Assembly (NCBI RefSeq): GCF_900095695.1
Contig: NZ_FMIQ01000057.1
Coordinates: 1-64,000 of the forward strand
DNA length: 64,000 nt
Direction of reading: 5' to 3'
DNA from: Hafnia alvei
Lineage (GTDB): Bacteria > Pseudomonadota > Gammaproteobacteria > Enterobacterales > Enterobacteriaceae
Shown: piece by piece, positions 10,668 through 18,377 of the stretch
Layout of the letters: each line of letters begins with the position of its first letter
How positions within the stretch are numbered: position 1 is the first letter of the stretch
Notes under the pieces: model-generated
Database searches by the model: none
What the model was told of the DNA's origin: nothing
Seen by the model: only the letters and a program-made list of their open reading frames with translations
Translations under genes and position numbers: made by a program

Positions 10668-10724
10668 TTTATATGATATGGATCTAAAAATGAGTGTTTT
10701 GTGTAATGTCGTTTTGGCGATCGA

Positions 10725-10866
10725 GATACACGGGGCTAGTACCCTGCGGGGCCGTTATGGAACACATCCTTGTGTTCCACCTCAAGGGCCGACGCCGAAG
10801 CGTTGTTCAACTTTGCTCCAGGCAAAGTTGTCGGCGGCTTACGCCGCTACGACCCCATCGGTGTAC
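10725..10866. repeat. Compound palindromic extragenic element
   Basis: About 140 bases built of consecutive hairpins. GGAACACA-TCCT-TGTGTTCC is at 10759-10778, CAACTTTGC-TCCAG-GCAAAGTTG at 10808-10830, and CGGCG-GCTTA-CGCCG at 10832-10846. The outer ends (TACACGGGGC on the left, GACCCCATCGGTGTA on the right) are roughly complementary. No open frame here looks coding. The architecture is that of a non-autonomous palindromic repeat of enterobacterial intergenic regions. Whether it is multicopy cannot be told from one window. Confidence 0.6.
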
Positions 10867-10922
10867 TTCCCCTAAAATTGAGCTTAAGTGGGCGGCATTA
10901 GGTTACTGTTTACTACTGCACG

Positions 10923-11123
10923 CTACTTTTTCTTGCGCAGCTCGGTCACGCTTTTTCCGCCAATTCCCCAATTATCGGTTTCGACTTCTTCGATGATAAC
11001 CACGGTAGTAGCTGGGTTTTTCCCCATCGTATCGACCAGTAACTGTGTGACACCGGCTATCAGCGCTTCTTTTTGCTCGGTGGTGGCCCCTTCACGAGTG
11101 ATTTTGATATTAACGAAAGGCAT
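10923..11123 (-). CDS. 4-oxalocrotonate tautomerase family protein
   Basis: The 66-residue protein has the small tautomerase fold and begins MPFVNIKITREG. After removal of Met, the N-terminal proline (Pro1) is the catalytic base of this family. The family length is about 62-70 residues, and members act as hexamers or dimers that isomerise dienol/enone substrates. The ATG at 11121-11123 is preferred over an in-frame upstream start (to 11192) because it places Pro second and is preceded by a GGAG ribosome binding site. The physiological substrate cannot be told from sequence. The gene stands alone between kdgK and pdeH, an insertion relative to the E. coli order as I remember it. Confidence 0.85.
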   Translation of the reverse strand: MPFVNIKITREGATTEQKEALIAGVTQLLVDTMGKNPATTVVIIEEVETDNWGIGGKSVTELRKKK

Positions 11124-11263
11124 TTTGATACTCCATTGGTGTAAAAAGTAGGCTAATAAATTCCCATAAAACGAATTAATAGCGTAGCTCATTTGCCAAG
11201 CTCCGCTATTTGGTTACCGCTGATCCGTTAGCCGCATTCAAGTAACTTGAATTATTTTGGCTA

Positions 11264-11290
11264 TAAAGATTTAAGGATCCTTGCCGATAA
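11264..11290 (+). promoter_or_regulatory. Sigma-28 (FliA) flagellar class III promoter of pdeH
   Basis: TAAAGATT, an 11-base spacer, then GCCGATAA. This is an almost perfect match to the FliA consensus (TAAAGTTT-N11-GCCGATAA). Transcription should start near 11297, which rules out the more upstream TTG start of the open frame and supports the start at 11360 or 11396. It ties pdeH to the flagellar regulon. Confidence 0.92.
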
Positions 11291-11359
11291 CTGATTTTGT
11301 TCATTGTCCGCAAGGGCAAAGAAAATGGTTCTCACATGATGTATGCGGATGGTGGATAC

Positions 11360-12142
11360 ATGAAAATTGGCAAGACAATCGAGGCGGGGTGGATTATGCC
11401 CACGTTGCCCGCACTGGAGCCTACCCGCGAGCTAAATTTCTGGAGCCAGTGCCAGAGAAGCTATACCTTCCAGCCTATTTACTGTACCAGCGGTGTGCCG
11501 TTAGCGATTGAACTGCTGACAGCGGTTTACCACCCTGATAATCCTGATTGCCGTTTATCGCCTGAAGATTACTTCGAGCAAATCTCACAGGATCTGCGTG
11601 AAGATGTGGTGCTGGAACAGCTTAGGCTGATTCAGCATTGGCATAGCTTTATTCAGCAGCGTGATTTGTTGGTATCTGTGAACGTTGATGGACAAACGTT
11701 GCAGTCTATTCAGCTATTACCAGAAGCCCGTAATCTGCTGGAAAGTATGCCCTATTTGCGCTTTGAAATGGTTGAACATGCGTATGCGGCGCTGACGATC
11801 CCTATTCAGTCGCTAGAAGATGTACATCGTTTATGGCTCGATGATTTTGGCAGCGGATTAGCCAATTTTTCTTCGCTGATGGAGTGCCGCTATGAGTTCG
11901 TCAAACTTGACCGTGCGCTGTTCTCGTTTTTGCGCGAGAGCCATGAGGGCGTTCGGCTATTTTATGCATTAGTGGCGTTGATGAGTCGTTATACCAAAGG
12001 CGTTATTGTCGAGGGGGTTGAAACCTCTCAGGAATGGATGCTGGTAAAACGCTCAGAGGCCTGCGCTGCGCAGGGTTTCTATCTCTCCCGCCCGAATCGA
12101 TTCGACTCTCTGCACCAATTGCCCACGCTCTTTCGCGAGTGA
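11360..12142 (+). CDS. pdeH: EAL-domain c-di-GMP phosphodiesterase PdeH (YhjH)
   Basis: The 260-residue stand-alone EAL domain has no membrane segment or GGDEF partner. The E of the EAL motif is kept in the form ELL (AIELLTAV, about 51-53), as in E. coli PdeH (VELL). The metal and catalytic motifs RFEMVEH, LWLDDFGSGLANFS and VIVEGVET are intact, so active hydrolysis of c-di-GMP is expected. PdeH is the main phosphodiesterase keeping c-di-GMP low so that flagella can rotate, and it opposes cellulose production. ATG 11360 has GGTGG 4 bases upstream. ATG 11396 (after GAGGCGGGG) is an alternative. A GCCCGT-AA-ACGGGC hairpin at 12171-12184 follows the gene. It is expressed from the FliA promoter just upstream. 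Confidence 0.93.
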   Translation: MKIGKTIEAGWIMPTLPALEPTRELNFWSQCQRSYTFQPIYCTSGVPLAIELLTAVYHPDNPDCRLSPEDYFEQISQDLREDVVLEQLRLIQHWHSFIQQRDLLVSVNVDGQTLQSIQLLPEARNLLESMPYLRFEMVEHAYAALTIPIQSLEDVHRLWLDDFGSGLANFSSLMECRYEFVKLDRALFSFLRESHEGVRLFYALVALMSRYTKGVIVEGVETSQEWMLVKRSEACAAQGFYLSRPNRFDSLHQLPTLFRE

Positions 12143-12256
12143 TTTTTACGGGTAATAAGCCTCCAGTTTTGCCCGTAAACGGGCATATCTCTAATATTTA
12201 ACCTATGGTTATGTGTGGGAAACATCATCAATTAGATTAAATATTTAGGATATGCC

Positions 12257-14308
12257 ATGACCAGAACAGGAAAAGCATTTAGCTGGTTAGCAGGGATCTT
12301 AGTGGTATTGATCGTTGGGATCGTTGTCTTTGTGATGACCTTTGATTGGAACCGACTCAAACCTACGATCAATCAAAAAGTCTCTACAGAACTTAATCGG
12401 CCATTCGCTATTCGAGGCGATCTTGGCGTGGATTGGGCGCGCCCTACCGATGAAACAGGCTGGCGCTCTTGGGTGCCTTGGCCACATATTCACGCTGAAG
12501 ATATCGTGCTCGGTAATCCGCCGGAGATCCCTGCGGTATCGATGGTTACGCTGGAACGGGTTGATGCCAGCCTCGCCCCGTTGGCGCTGCTCGGCAAACA
12601 GGTTTATATCCCTCGCATTAAACTCAAACAGCCAGATGCTTCGCTGCGTAGGCTAGCAAATGGTAAGAATAACTGGACGTTTGAACTCGCTAATTCCTCA
12701 ACGGACGATCGGGCGAAGGATCAAAAGTCTGCATGGTCTTTCAAGATCGACGACATTGTGTTTGATCAGGGGGTGATCGCTTATGACGATGCGATCGCCC
12801 ATGCAAAACTCAAAGCCACCGTCGATCCGCTGGGAAAACCGTTGCCGTTTAGTGAGGTGATGGGAAACAGCGGTGCGGCGAAGAAGGTCGCTGGTAAGAA
12901 AGCACCTGACTATGTCTTTGGCTGGAAAGTCGATGGATCGTACAACGGTGAATCGCTCTCGGGTAGCGGCAAGATAGGTGGGATGCTGGCGTTACGCGAT
13001 CCTGATGGCTTATTCCCACTACAGGCCGATGTGCGTTCAGGCAAAACGCGGGTTGCGATTGCCGGTACGCTTAGCGATCCGCTGAATTTAGGCGCGCTCG
13101 ATCTGCGATTACAATTCTCCGGGCAGAGTTTAAGTCAGCTGCATAAACTGACCGGGATCGTATTACCGGATACGCCGCCTTATTCCACCGATGGTCATTT
13201 AAGCGCAGAGCTTAAACGCGCTAAAGGCGCGATTTACCGCTATCAAAACTTCAACGGCAAAATCGGCGACAGCGATATTCACGGCAGCCTGACCTATCAA
13301 GTGAGCAAACCACGTCCTTCACTGAGCGGTGAACTGGTGTCTAACCAGCTGCGTTTTGCTGATTTAGCGCCGCTGATCGGGGCTGATTCTAATCAGGAGA
13401 AGGTGAACCGAGGCGATAAAGCCACACAGCCGTCAGACAAAGTTTTACCTGCTGATAAATTTGATACCAAGCAGTGGTCGACGATGGATGCCGACGTTAA
13501 ATTTACCGCCAAGCGGATTGAACACGGTGAGTCCTTGCCGCTGAGCGATCTCTACACCCATTTGGTGCTCAACAACGGCACGCTGTTAATGGATCCACTG
13601 CGTTTTGGCGTGGCTGGCGGTAATTTGAATTCGACAATTCGTTTGGAAGGGCAACGCACGCCAATGCGCGGCATGGCGGATTTGCATGCGCGTGGTTTCC
13701 AGTTACAGAAACTGTTGCCTAACGTTGAGTCGATGCGCCGTAGCTTAGGGCAGCTCAACGGCGATGCCAAAATCAGCGGCACGGGCAACTCGGTGGCTGA
13801 CTTGCTGGGTACCAGCAACGGCGATGTGCGTCTCCTAATCAACGATGGTGTGATAAGCCGCAACCTGATGGAAATTGCGGGCCTGAACGTGGGGAATTAT
13901 CTGGTTGGTAAGCTGTTTGGTGACGATGAGGTGAAGATCAACTGTGCGGCAGCGGACATCGGCATTAAAAATGGTTTAGCCGCGACTCGCCTGTTTGTGT
14001 TCGACACCGAAAATGCGGTGATCAATATTTCGGGTAACGTTAATCTGGCCACCGAACGCATGGATTTGTCTGTCGATCCTGAAAGCAAAGGTATGCGGGT
14101 TCTAACCCTGCGTTCGCCGCTTTATGTAAAGGGTACATTTAAGCATCCTGATGCGGGCGTTAAAGCCGGACCGCTGATTGCGCGCGGCGTTGCTGCCGTG
14201 GCGCTTGGCGCAGTGGTTGCCCCAGCAGCAGCTTTACTGGCGTTGATTTCACCCAGCGATGTGGACTCTAACCAGTGTGGCGGCATGCTAAAAGGGATGA
14301 AAAAATAG
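12257..14308 (+). CDS. yhjG: AsmA-family protein (YhjG)
   Basis: The 683-residue protein has one N-terminal membrane helix (about 9-29, WLAGILVVLIVGIVVFVMTF) followed by a long periplasmic part. An AsmA N-terminal segment (about 1-200, with the conserved DWNRLKPTINQKVS start) and a C-terminal AsmA domain (about 470-620, LNGDAKISGTGNS) are recognisable. AsmA-like proteins are thought to bridge inner and outer membranes and move phospholipids. Which lipid YhjG handles is not established. Its position next to pdeH matches E. coli yhjG. It ends with a Cys-containing hydrophobic tail (GPLIARGVAAVALGA onward). ATG 12257 has TAGGA 8 bases upstream. The function is inferred from the family only. Confidence 0.88.
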   Translation: MTRTGKAFSWLAGILVVLIVGIVVFVMTFDWNRLKPTINQKVSTELNRPFAIRGDLGVDWARPTDETGWRSWVPWPHIHAEDIVLGNPPEIPAVSMVTLERVDASLAPLALLGKQVYIPRIKLKQPDASLRRLANGKNNWTFELANSSTDDRAKDQKSAWSFKIDDIVFDQGVIAYDDAIAHAKLKATVDPLGKPLPFSEVMGNSGAAKKVAGKKAPDYVFGWKVDGSYNGESLSGSGKIGGMLALRDPDGLFPLQADVRSGKTRVAIAGTLSDPLNLGALDLRLQFSGQSLSQLHKLTGIVLPDTPPYSTDGHLSAELKRAKGAIYRYQNFNGKIGDSDIHGSLTYQVSKPRPSLSGELVSNQLRFADLAPLIGADSNQEKVNRGDKATQPSDKVLPADKFDTKQWSTMDADVKFTAKRIEHGESLPLSDLYTHLVLNNGTLLMDPLRFGVAGGNLNSTIRLEGQRTPMRGMADLHARGFQLQKLLPNVESMRRSLGQLNGDAKISGTGNSVADLLGTSNGDVRLLINDGVISRNLMEIAGLNVGNYLVGKLFGDDEVKINCAAADIGIKNGLAATRLFVFDTENAVINISGNVNLATERMDLSVDPESKGMRVLTLRSPLYVKGTFKHPDAGVKAGPLIARGVAAVALGAVVAPAAALLALISPSDVDSNQCGGMLKGMKK

Positions 14309-14419
14309 TCAGTCGCCTTGTCAAAAATGGCGAGGCAGAGAACTTGTACTATGCTTTCTGGGTGTAACAACATGATTGTGTTGTTCATTTTTAATACACA
14401 CAGATATCAAGGAAAACGG

Positions 14420-14932
14420 ATGATGAAAGTATGGAATAAAGTCCTGTTAGCTTCTTTTATTGGGTTGGTTGTCGCGGGCTGTGACGATTCCACTAAAGTT
14501 GATGCCAATCTTGATAAAGCGAAAGATAACGCGGAACAAATCAAAGACGCAGCGGATAATAAAGCCGATCAAATTACCGATGCCGCTAAACAAAAAGCCA
14601 ATGAGCTGAAGAAAGAAGCGGATGCACAGGCCGATCAACTCAGCGATAAAGCTAAAGCGATTAAAAGTGAAGCCGAAAAACGTGCCGATGCCCTTACGGA
14701 TGATGCGAAAGCTAAGGCCAAATCCATAGAGCAGCAGGCCAAGCAGCAGAGCGATCAAATAATCGATCAGGCGAAGACCATTAAAGAGAGTGCCATCAGC
14801 GGTGCAAACGATCTTTCCGCCGAGGCTCAAACCAAAACTCAGGCGATTAAAGACAGCATGAAGCAAAACCCGCCGGCTCAGAATGGTGCGGCTCCAGCAA
14901 ACGAAACGCCAAAGACAAATAGCAACCCGTAG
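14420..14932 (+). CDS. LEA-like repeat lipoprotein, function unknown
   Basis: The 170-residue product has a lipoprotein signal peptide (MMKVWNKVLLASFIGLVVAGC, lipobox VAGC with Cys about 21). The rest is almost pure Ala/Lys/Asp/Glu/Gln helix built from about seven consecutive 11-residue units (for example KADQITDAAKQ, KANELKKEADA, QADQLSDKAKA). It ends in a disordered Pro/Asn tail. Eleven-residue amphipathic repeats of this kind resemble group 3 LEA or apolipoprotein-like proteins, suggesting a stress-protective or envelope-spacer role. That is inference only. ATG 14420 follows AAGGAAA. A second ATG is 3 bases later. A YeaQ-type stress-associated membrane protein follows 67 bases downstream on the same strand. 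Confidence 0.8.
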   Translation: MMKVWNKVLLASFIGLVVAGCDDSTKVDANLDKAKDNAEQIKDAADNKADQITDAAKQKANELKKEADAQADQLSDKAKAIKSEAEKRADALTDDAKAKAKSIEQQAKQQSDQIIDQAKTIKESAISGANDLSAEAQTKTQAIKDSMKQNPPAQNGAAPANETPKTNSNP

Positions 14933-14999
14933 CGTAAGGCGCACTATAATTTAGGTGTGGGTAAGATTATTTTTTAATCAGTAAATTTAGGGGGAGTAT

Positions 15000-15248
15000 A
15001 TGGGTATCCTTTCGTGGATTATTTTCGGTCTTATTGCAGGTATTCTGGCTAAATGGATTATGCCGGGGAAAGACGGCGGTGGGTTTATTGTTACCGTGAT
15101 CCTTGGGGTTGTGGGTGCCGTTGTCGGCGGTTATATCAGTACCTTCTTTGGCTACGGTAGAGTCGATGGATTTAATTTCGGCAGCTTTATCGTTGCCGTT
15201 ATTGGTGCGTTGGTGGTGCTGTTTATCTACCGAAAAATCCGCAGCTAA
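15000..15248 (+). CDS. GlsB/YeaQ/YmgE family small membrane protein
   Basis: The 82-residue protein has three hydrophobic helices (about 2-20, 29-48 and 58-77) with the family pattern GLIAGILAKWIMPGKDGGGF and a Gly-rich second helix. It matches the GlsB/YeaQ/YmgE (transglycosylase-associated) family of small inner-membrane proteins that are often induced by stationary phase or stress. The molecular function is unknown. A strong ribosome binding site (GGGGGAG) precedes the ATG. It may be co-expressed with the LEA-like lipoprotein just upstream, which would fit a common envelope-stress theme. No terminator is visible between them. Confidence 0.88.
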   Translation: MGILSWIIFGLIAGILAKWIMPGKDGGGFIVTVILGVVGAVVGGYISTFFGYGRVDGFNFGSFIVAVIGALVVLFIYRKIRS

Positions 15249-15257
15249 TCTCTTGTT

Positions 15258-15277
15258 CGGGGCGGGTTTCCGCCCCG
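15258..15277. terminator. Hairpin between convergent yeaQ-like gene and cdh
   Basis: CGGGGCGG-GTTT-CCGCCCCG is an 8-base perfect GC stem between two convergent stop codons. It probably acts in both directions, although T-runs are short. Confidence 0.6.
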
Positions 15278-15278
15278 G

Positions 15279-16061
15279 CTATTTGGCGAGCGTATTCGCC
15301 GTATCATATAATGCCGCACAGCTGTGATCCTGTATTTCCTCGATAGAAGCCAAATTCAATCGCCACCATTCGCGCTGGGTTGCCAGCAGCACAAAGTTGC
15401 CTTCCGTCGTGGGAAGCAATGCCAGCCCAAATGCTCCCATATTTTCCCGCGCCTGCGGTAAACCTTCGGCTAACAGAATGAATGGGCTCTTTTTCCCCAG
15501 CGCGTTTTTGTCGAGCGTTCGCGCCCAGTAACTGTGGTGATTGATCCCAATCTGTATCGGTTGCCATTGCGATGACAGTGAGGGCGCTAAAGCCGTAATC
15601 CGCGCAAGTACCTTGGGTTTAGTGCAGGACATATGGATATGCAGCTGATTTTGCGTTCGTCCATATTCAGAATTAATGGTAAATGACAGCTGGTTTTCCG
15701 GCACTGGTTTGCCATAACGCTTTGACAGCCAATCCCGCCGTTGCCATGCATCGGCAAAATAGTTGGGTTGCTGTGGGTTTAACAAGAGGGGAGATTCAAT
15801 GCCTGTGACCTTGGCGGTTGGCATCAATAGGTATTGCAGAGGGCCGTTGCGGTCTTTAAATACCACAAATCCCTGCGCAAGGTTGACCTTGGCACAGGGG
15901 CTTGGGTTTTGTCGTTGTTGTTGATGCGGCACGCACTGCTGGCTGACAATTTTCCACAGGGCATCAGGGTGCGAGGGACGAAGGAAGAAGAAGCTGGTAA
16001 TGACGAGGAGCACAATAACAATCAGTACGATGAATCCTGTTTTGCGCTGAAATCTTGTCAT
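15279..16061 (-). CDS. cdh: CDP-diacylglycerol pyrophosphatase
   Basis: The 260-residue protein has one N-terminal membrane anchor (about 10-28, GFIVLIVIVLLVITSFFFL). The remainder matches Cdh, which hydrolyses CDP-diacylglycerol to phosphatidate and CMP. The HIT-like active-site motif NQLHIHMSC is present, as are DALWKIVSQQCVP and SSRAS-less family landmarks such as PNYFADAWQRRDWLSKRYG. The start at 16061 (ATGACAAG) is preferred over an upstream ATG (16076) because GGGAAG lies between them at the right spacing. It is monocistronic, convergent with the YeaQ-like gene, and followed on the same strand by nothing obvious. I rate the identity high and the exact start moderate. Confidence 0.9.
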   Translation of the reverse strand: MTRFQRKTGFIVLIVIVLLVITSFFFLRPSHPDALWKIVSQQCVPHQQQRQNPSPCAKVNLAQGFVVFKDRNGPLQYLLMPTAKVTGIESPLLLNPQQPNYFADAWQRRDWLSKRYGKPVPENQLSFTINSEYGRTQNQLHIHMSCTKPKVLARITALAPSLSSQWQPIQIGINHHSYWARTLDKNALGKKSPFILLAEGLPQARENMGAFGLALLPTTEGNFVLLATQREWWRLNLASIEEIQDHSCAALYDTANTLAK

Positions 16062-16100
16062 TACCAAACTTCCCATAAAGTGGTTTAAAGGACGCTTACC

Positions 16101-17270
16101 TTACTGAGCACATACACGTTTGTCTAATGCGCCGCTCCAACGTGTCATACCAAATGCGAGCAGAACCACAATTGCGCCAACCCACGGTGTCACCATCAGG
16201 CCATAGTTCTCAACGATCATACCGCCGACCCATGCCCCACCGGCGATGCCGAGGTTAAAGGCTGCGATGTTCAAGCCAGAAGCCACGTCAACGGCGTGAG
16301 GTGCGTAGCGTTCTGCCTGTTGCACCACATAAACCTGCAAACCTGGGACGTTACCAAAGGCGACTGCACCCCAGAACAACACGGTAATCAAGGCCAACAC
16401 TGGGCTGTGCGCGGTGAAACTGAACACGGCAAGTACGGCGGCTAGCAGTAAGAAAATAATTTGTAGTGCTTTGATTGGGCCCATGCGGTCGGCTAAGCGT
16501 CCACCCCACAAGTTACCTGCTGCCACGGATACTCCGTAAATCAGCATCACCCACGTTACGGCGCTGGCGCTAAACCCACTGACCTGCTGCAAAATAGGCG
16601 CAAGGAAGGTGAAGACCACAAAGTTACCGCCGTAGCCCAGAGCTGTTTTAGCATAGACCATCAACAAGCGTGGCTGTTTCAAAATGGTCAACTGACGAGC
16701 GATGGACGCCGGTGGCGTGTGTTTTAAACCGTTAGGGACGAAAATCAGGCTACCGATAAGGGCGATAATCCCCAGCAGCGAAACCGCCAAGAACGTTTCA
16801 TGCCAGCCAAAGTGTTGGCCAATAAAGGTTCCTAAAGGTACGCCGGTGACGAGTGCCACGGTTAAACCGGTGAACATAATCGCGATGGCGCTGGCGGCTT
16901 TCTCTTTCGGCACTAAGCTGGTGGCCAGCGTTGAACCGATAGAGAAAAAGACCCCATGGGCTAAGCCGGTCAGCACGCGAGCGGTCATCAGCGACATGTA
17001 GCCGGGCGCTTTCCACGCTAACAGGTTACCGAGGGTAAACAGCACCATCAGGCCAATCAACAGCGTTTTACGCGGCATACGGCCGGTTAACGCGGTGAGC
17101 ACCGGTGCGCCAATGGCAACGCCGAGCGCATATAAGCTGACAAGCAGGCCAGCAGACGGCAGGGACACCTGTAAATCTGCGGCGATAGTTGGGATCAGGC
17201 CCACGATAACAAACTCCGTGGTGCCGATGGCAAACGCGCTGATGGTCAGCGCAAACAGAGCTAATGGCAT
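16101..17270 (-). CDS. ydhP: MFS transporter, YdhP-like (DHA1 family)
   Basis: The 389-residue protein has twelve predicted helices and the start motif LALFALTISAFAIGTTEFVIVGLIPTI split over the first helix. That pattern is typical of the AraJ/YdhP group of DHA1 drug or sugar-efflux permeases. The loop 2-3 motif (GRMPRKTLLIGLM) and the TM5 motif with GVPLGTFIG are visible. The substrate is unknown; members export arabinose-like compounds, purine analogues or drugs. It is divergently paired with a LysR regulator (17421) across 150 bases, which suggests that regulator controls it. E. coli ydhP is elsewhere in the genome, so this pair is an insertion in the yhj region. Confidence 0.8.
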   Translation of the reverse strand: MPLALFALTISAFAIGTTEFVIVGLIPTIAADLQVSLPSAGLLVSLYALGVAIGAPVLTALTGRMPRKTLLIGLMVLFTLGNLLAWKAPGYMSLMTARVLTGLAHGVFFSIGSTLATSLVPKEKAASAIAIMFTGLTVALVTGVPLGTFIGQHFGWHETFLAVSLLGIIALIGSLIFVPNGLKHTPPASIARQLTILKQPRLLMVYAKTALGYGGNFVVFTFLAPILQQVSGFSASAVTWVMLIYGVSVAAGNLWGGRLADRMGPIKALQIIFLLLAAVLAVFSFTAHSPVLALITVLFWGAVAFGNVPGLQVYVVQQAERYAPHAVDVASGLNIAAFNLGIAGGAWVGGMIVENYGLMVTPWVGAIVVLLAFGMTRWSGALDKRVCAQ

Positions 17271-17420
17271 AACTGCAAACTCCTATCTTCATCTTTCAAG
17301 CCACAGACAGCGGGGTTTGAAATCTCTTGGGTATGAATAATTGATGGCGCTGAGTTTGCACGGATTATTTTTGCAGAAAAATAGGTCTATACTCACAAGA
17401 TAATTGATTGGTGAGCAACA

Positions 17421-18314
17421 ATGAAAACAACAACCGAAGAGCTGGTGGCTTTTGTCGCCGTTGTCGATGCGGGAAGCCTGACCGGCGCCGCAGAGCAGTT
17501 AGGTCAAACGCCCAGCGGTATTAGCCGCGCGCTGGGGCGTTTGGAACAAAAGCTGGAAACCACGCTGCTTAACCGCACCACGCGGCGCATTGATTTAACC
17601 GAAGAGGGGCGCATTTTCCTCGATCGCGCTCGCGCGATCCTAGAAGCGATTGAAGAGGCTGAGGAGCAGTTGGCCTTACAGCGGCATCGTCCGGCAGGTC
17701 GTCTGCGCATTAACGCCGCATCGCCGTTTATGCTGCATGTGGTGGTTCCTCTGATTGAAGAGTTCACCGCACAGTTTCCAGAGATTGAACTGGAGCTCAA
17801 TACCAGCGACCAAATTATCGATTTGTTGGAGCAGCGCACCGATGTGGCAATTCGTATCGGGACTCTGCAAGACTCCAGTCTGCACGCGCGTCCTATTGGG
17901 CGTTCGGGGCTGAAGGTGCTGGCTGCGCCGGAGTACCTGCAAAAATATGGTACGCCAGAGCGGGTAGATGAATTGAGCGAACATCGGCTGTTAGGTTTTA
18001 CTCAGCCACAGTCACTTAACCAGTGGCCGCTTAAGCAGAGCCAGTGCGCGACGTTTTCCGTTACGCCTAATATTGCTGCGTCTAGCGGTGAAACGCTGCG
18101 TCATTTGGCGATCGGCGGGCGGGGGATTGTATGTCTTTCCGATTTTATGACGCATCAGGATATTGCTGAAGGGCGTTTGGTACAGGTTCTTGCCGAGCAC
18201 ACCTTGGAGACATATCAGTCAATTCATGCGGTGTATTATCGAAATAGTCAGCTTTCGGCACGTATTCGCTGTTTTCTTGATTTTTTGGCGCAGAGATATC
18301 CGCTGCACCAGTGA
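17421..18314 (+). CDS. LysR-family transcriptional regulator
   Basis: The 297-residue LysR-type protein has an N-terminal winged helix-turn-helix (about 5-63, SLTGAAEQLGQTPSGISRALGRLE), a linker helix, and a C-terminal substrate-binding domain (about 90-295). The HTH and the RINAASPFMLHVVVPLI opening of the effector domain resemble the YafC subgroup. ATG 17421 is preceded by TGAGCAA, a modest ribosome site. It is transcribed divergently from the YdhP-like exporter, the classic arrangement for a LysR regulator and its target, sharing a 150-base control region. The inducer is unknown. A long inverted repeat follows the gene. Confidence 0.85.
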   Translation: MKTTTEELVAFVAVVDAGSLTGAAEQLGQTPSGISRALGRLEQKLETTLLNRTTRRIDLTEEGRIFLDRARAILEAIEEAEEQLALQRHRPAGRLRINAASPFMLHVVVPLIEEFTAQFPEIELELNTSDQIIDLLEQRTDVAIRIGTLQDSSLHARPIGRSGLKVLAAPEYLQKYGTPERVDELSEHRLLGFTQPQSLNQWPLKQSQCATFSVTPNIAASSGETLRHLAIGGRGIVCLSDFMTHQDIAEGRLVQVLAEHTLETYQSIHAVYYRNSQLSARIRCFLDFLAQRYPLHQ

Positions 18315-18331
18315 CTGAGAGATAAATATCG

Positions 18332-18369
18332 ACTCCAAGCTTGCCACTTCGTAGGTGGAAGCTTGGAGT
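18332..18369. terminator. Long hairpin between convergent lysR and yhjD
   Basis: ACTCCAAGCTT-G-CCAC pairs with GTGG-AAGCTTGGAGT with one bulged G and a 7-base loop. It lies between two convergent genes. There is no T-run on either side, so it may stabilise mRNA ends rather than be a classical terminator. Confidence 0.5.
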
Positions 18370-18377
18370 GGGATCAT

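Noticed and set aside
10678-10996. ORFs through the compound hairpin element
   Set aside because: They read through palindromes, lack ribosome sites and overlap the tautomerase gene.
11297-11359. Upstream TTG start for pdeH
   Set aside because: It coincides with the predicted FliA transcription start, so it cannot have a leader or ribosome site.
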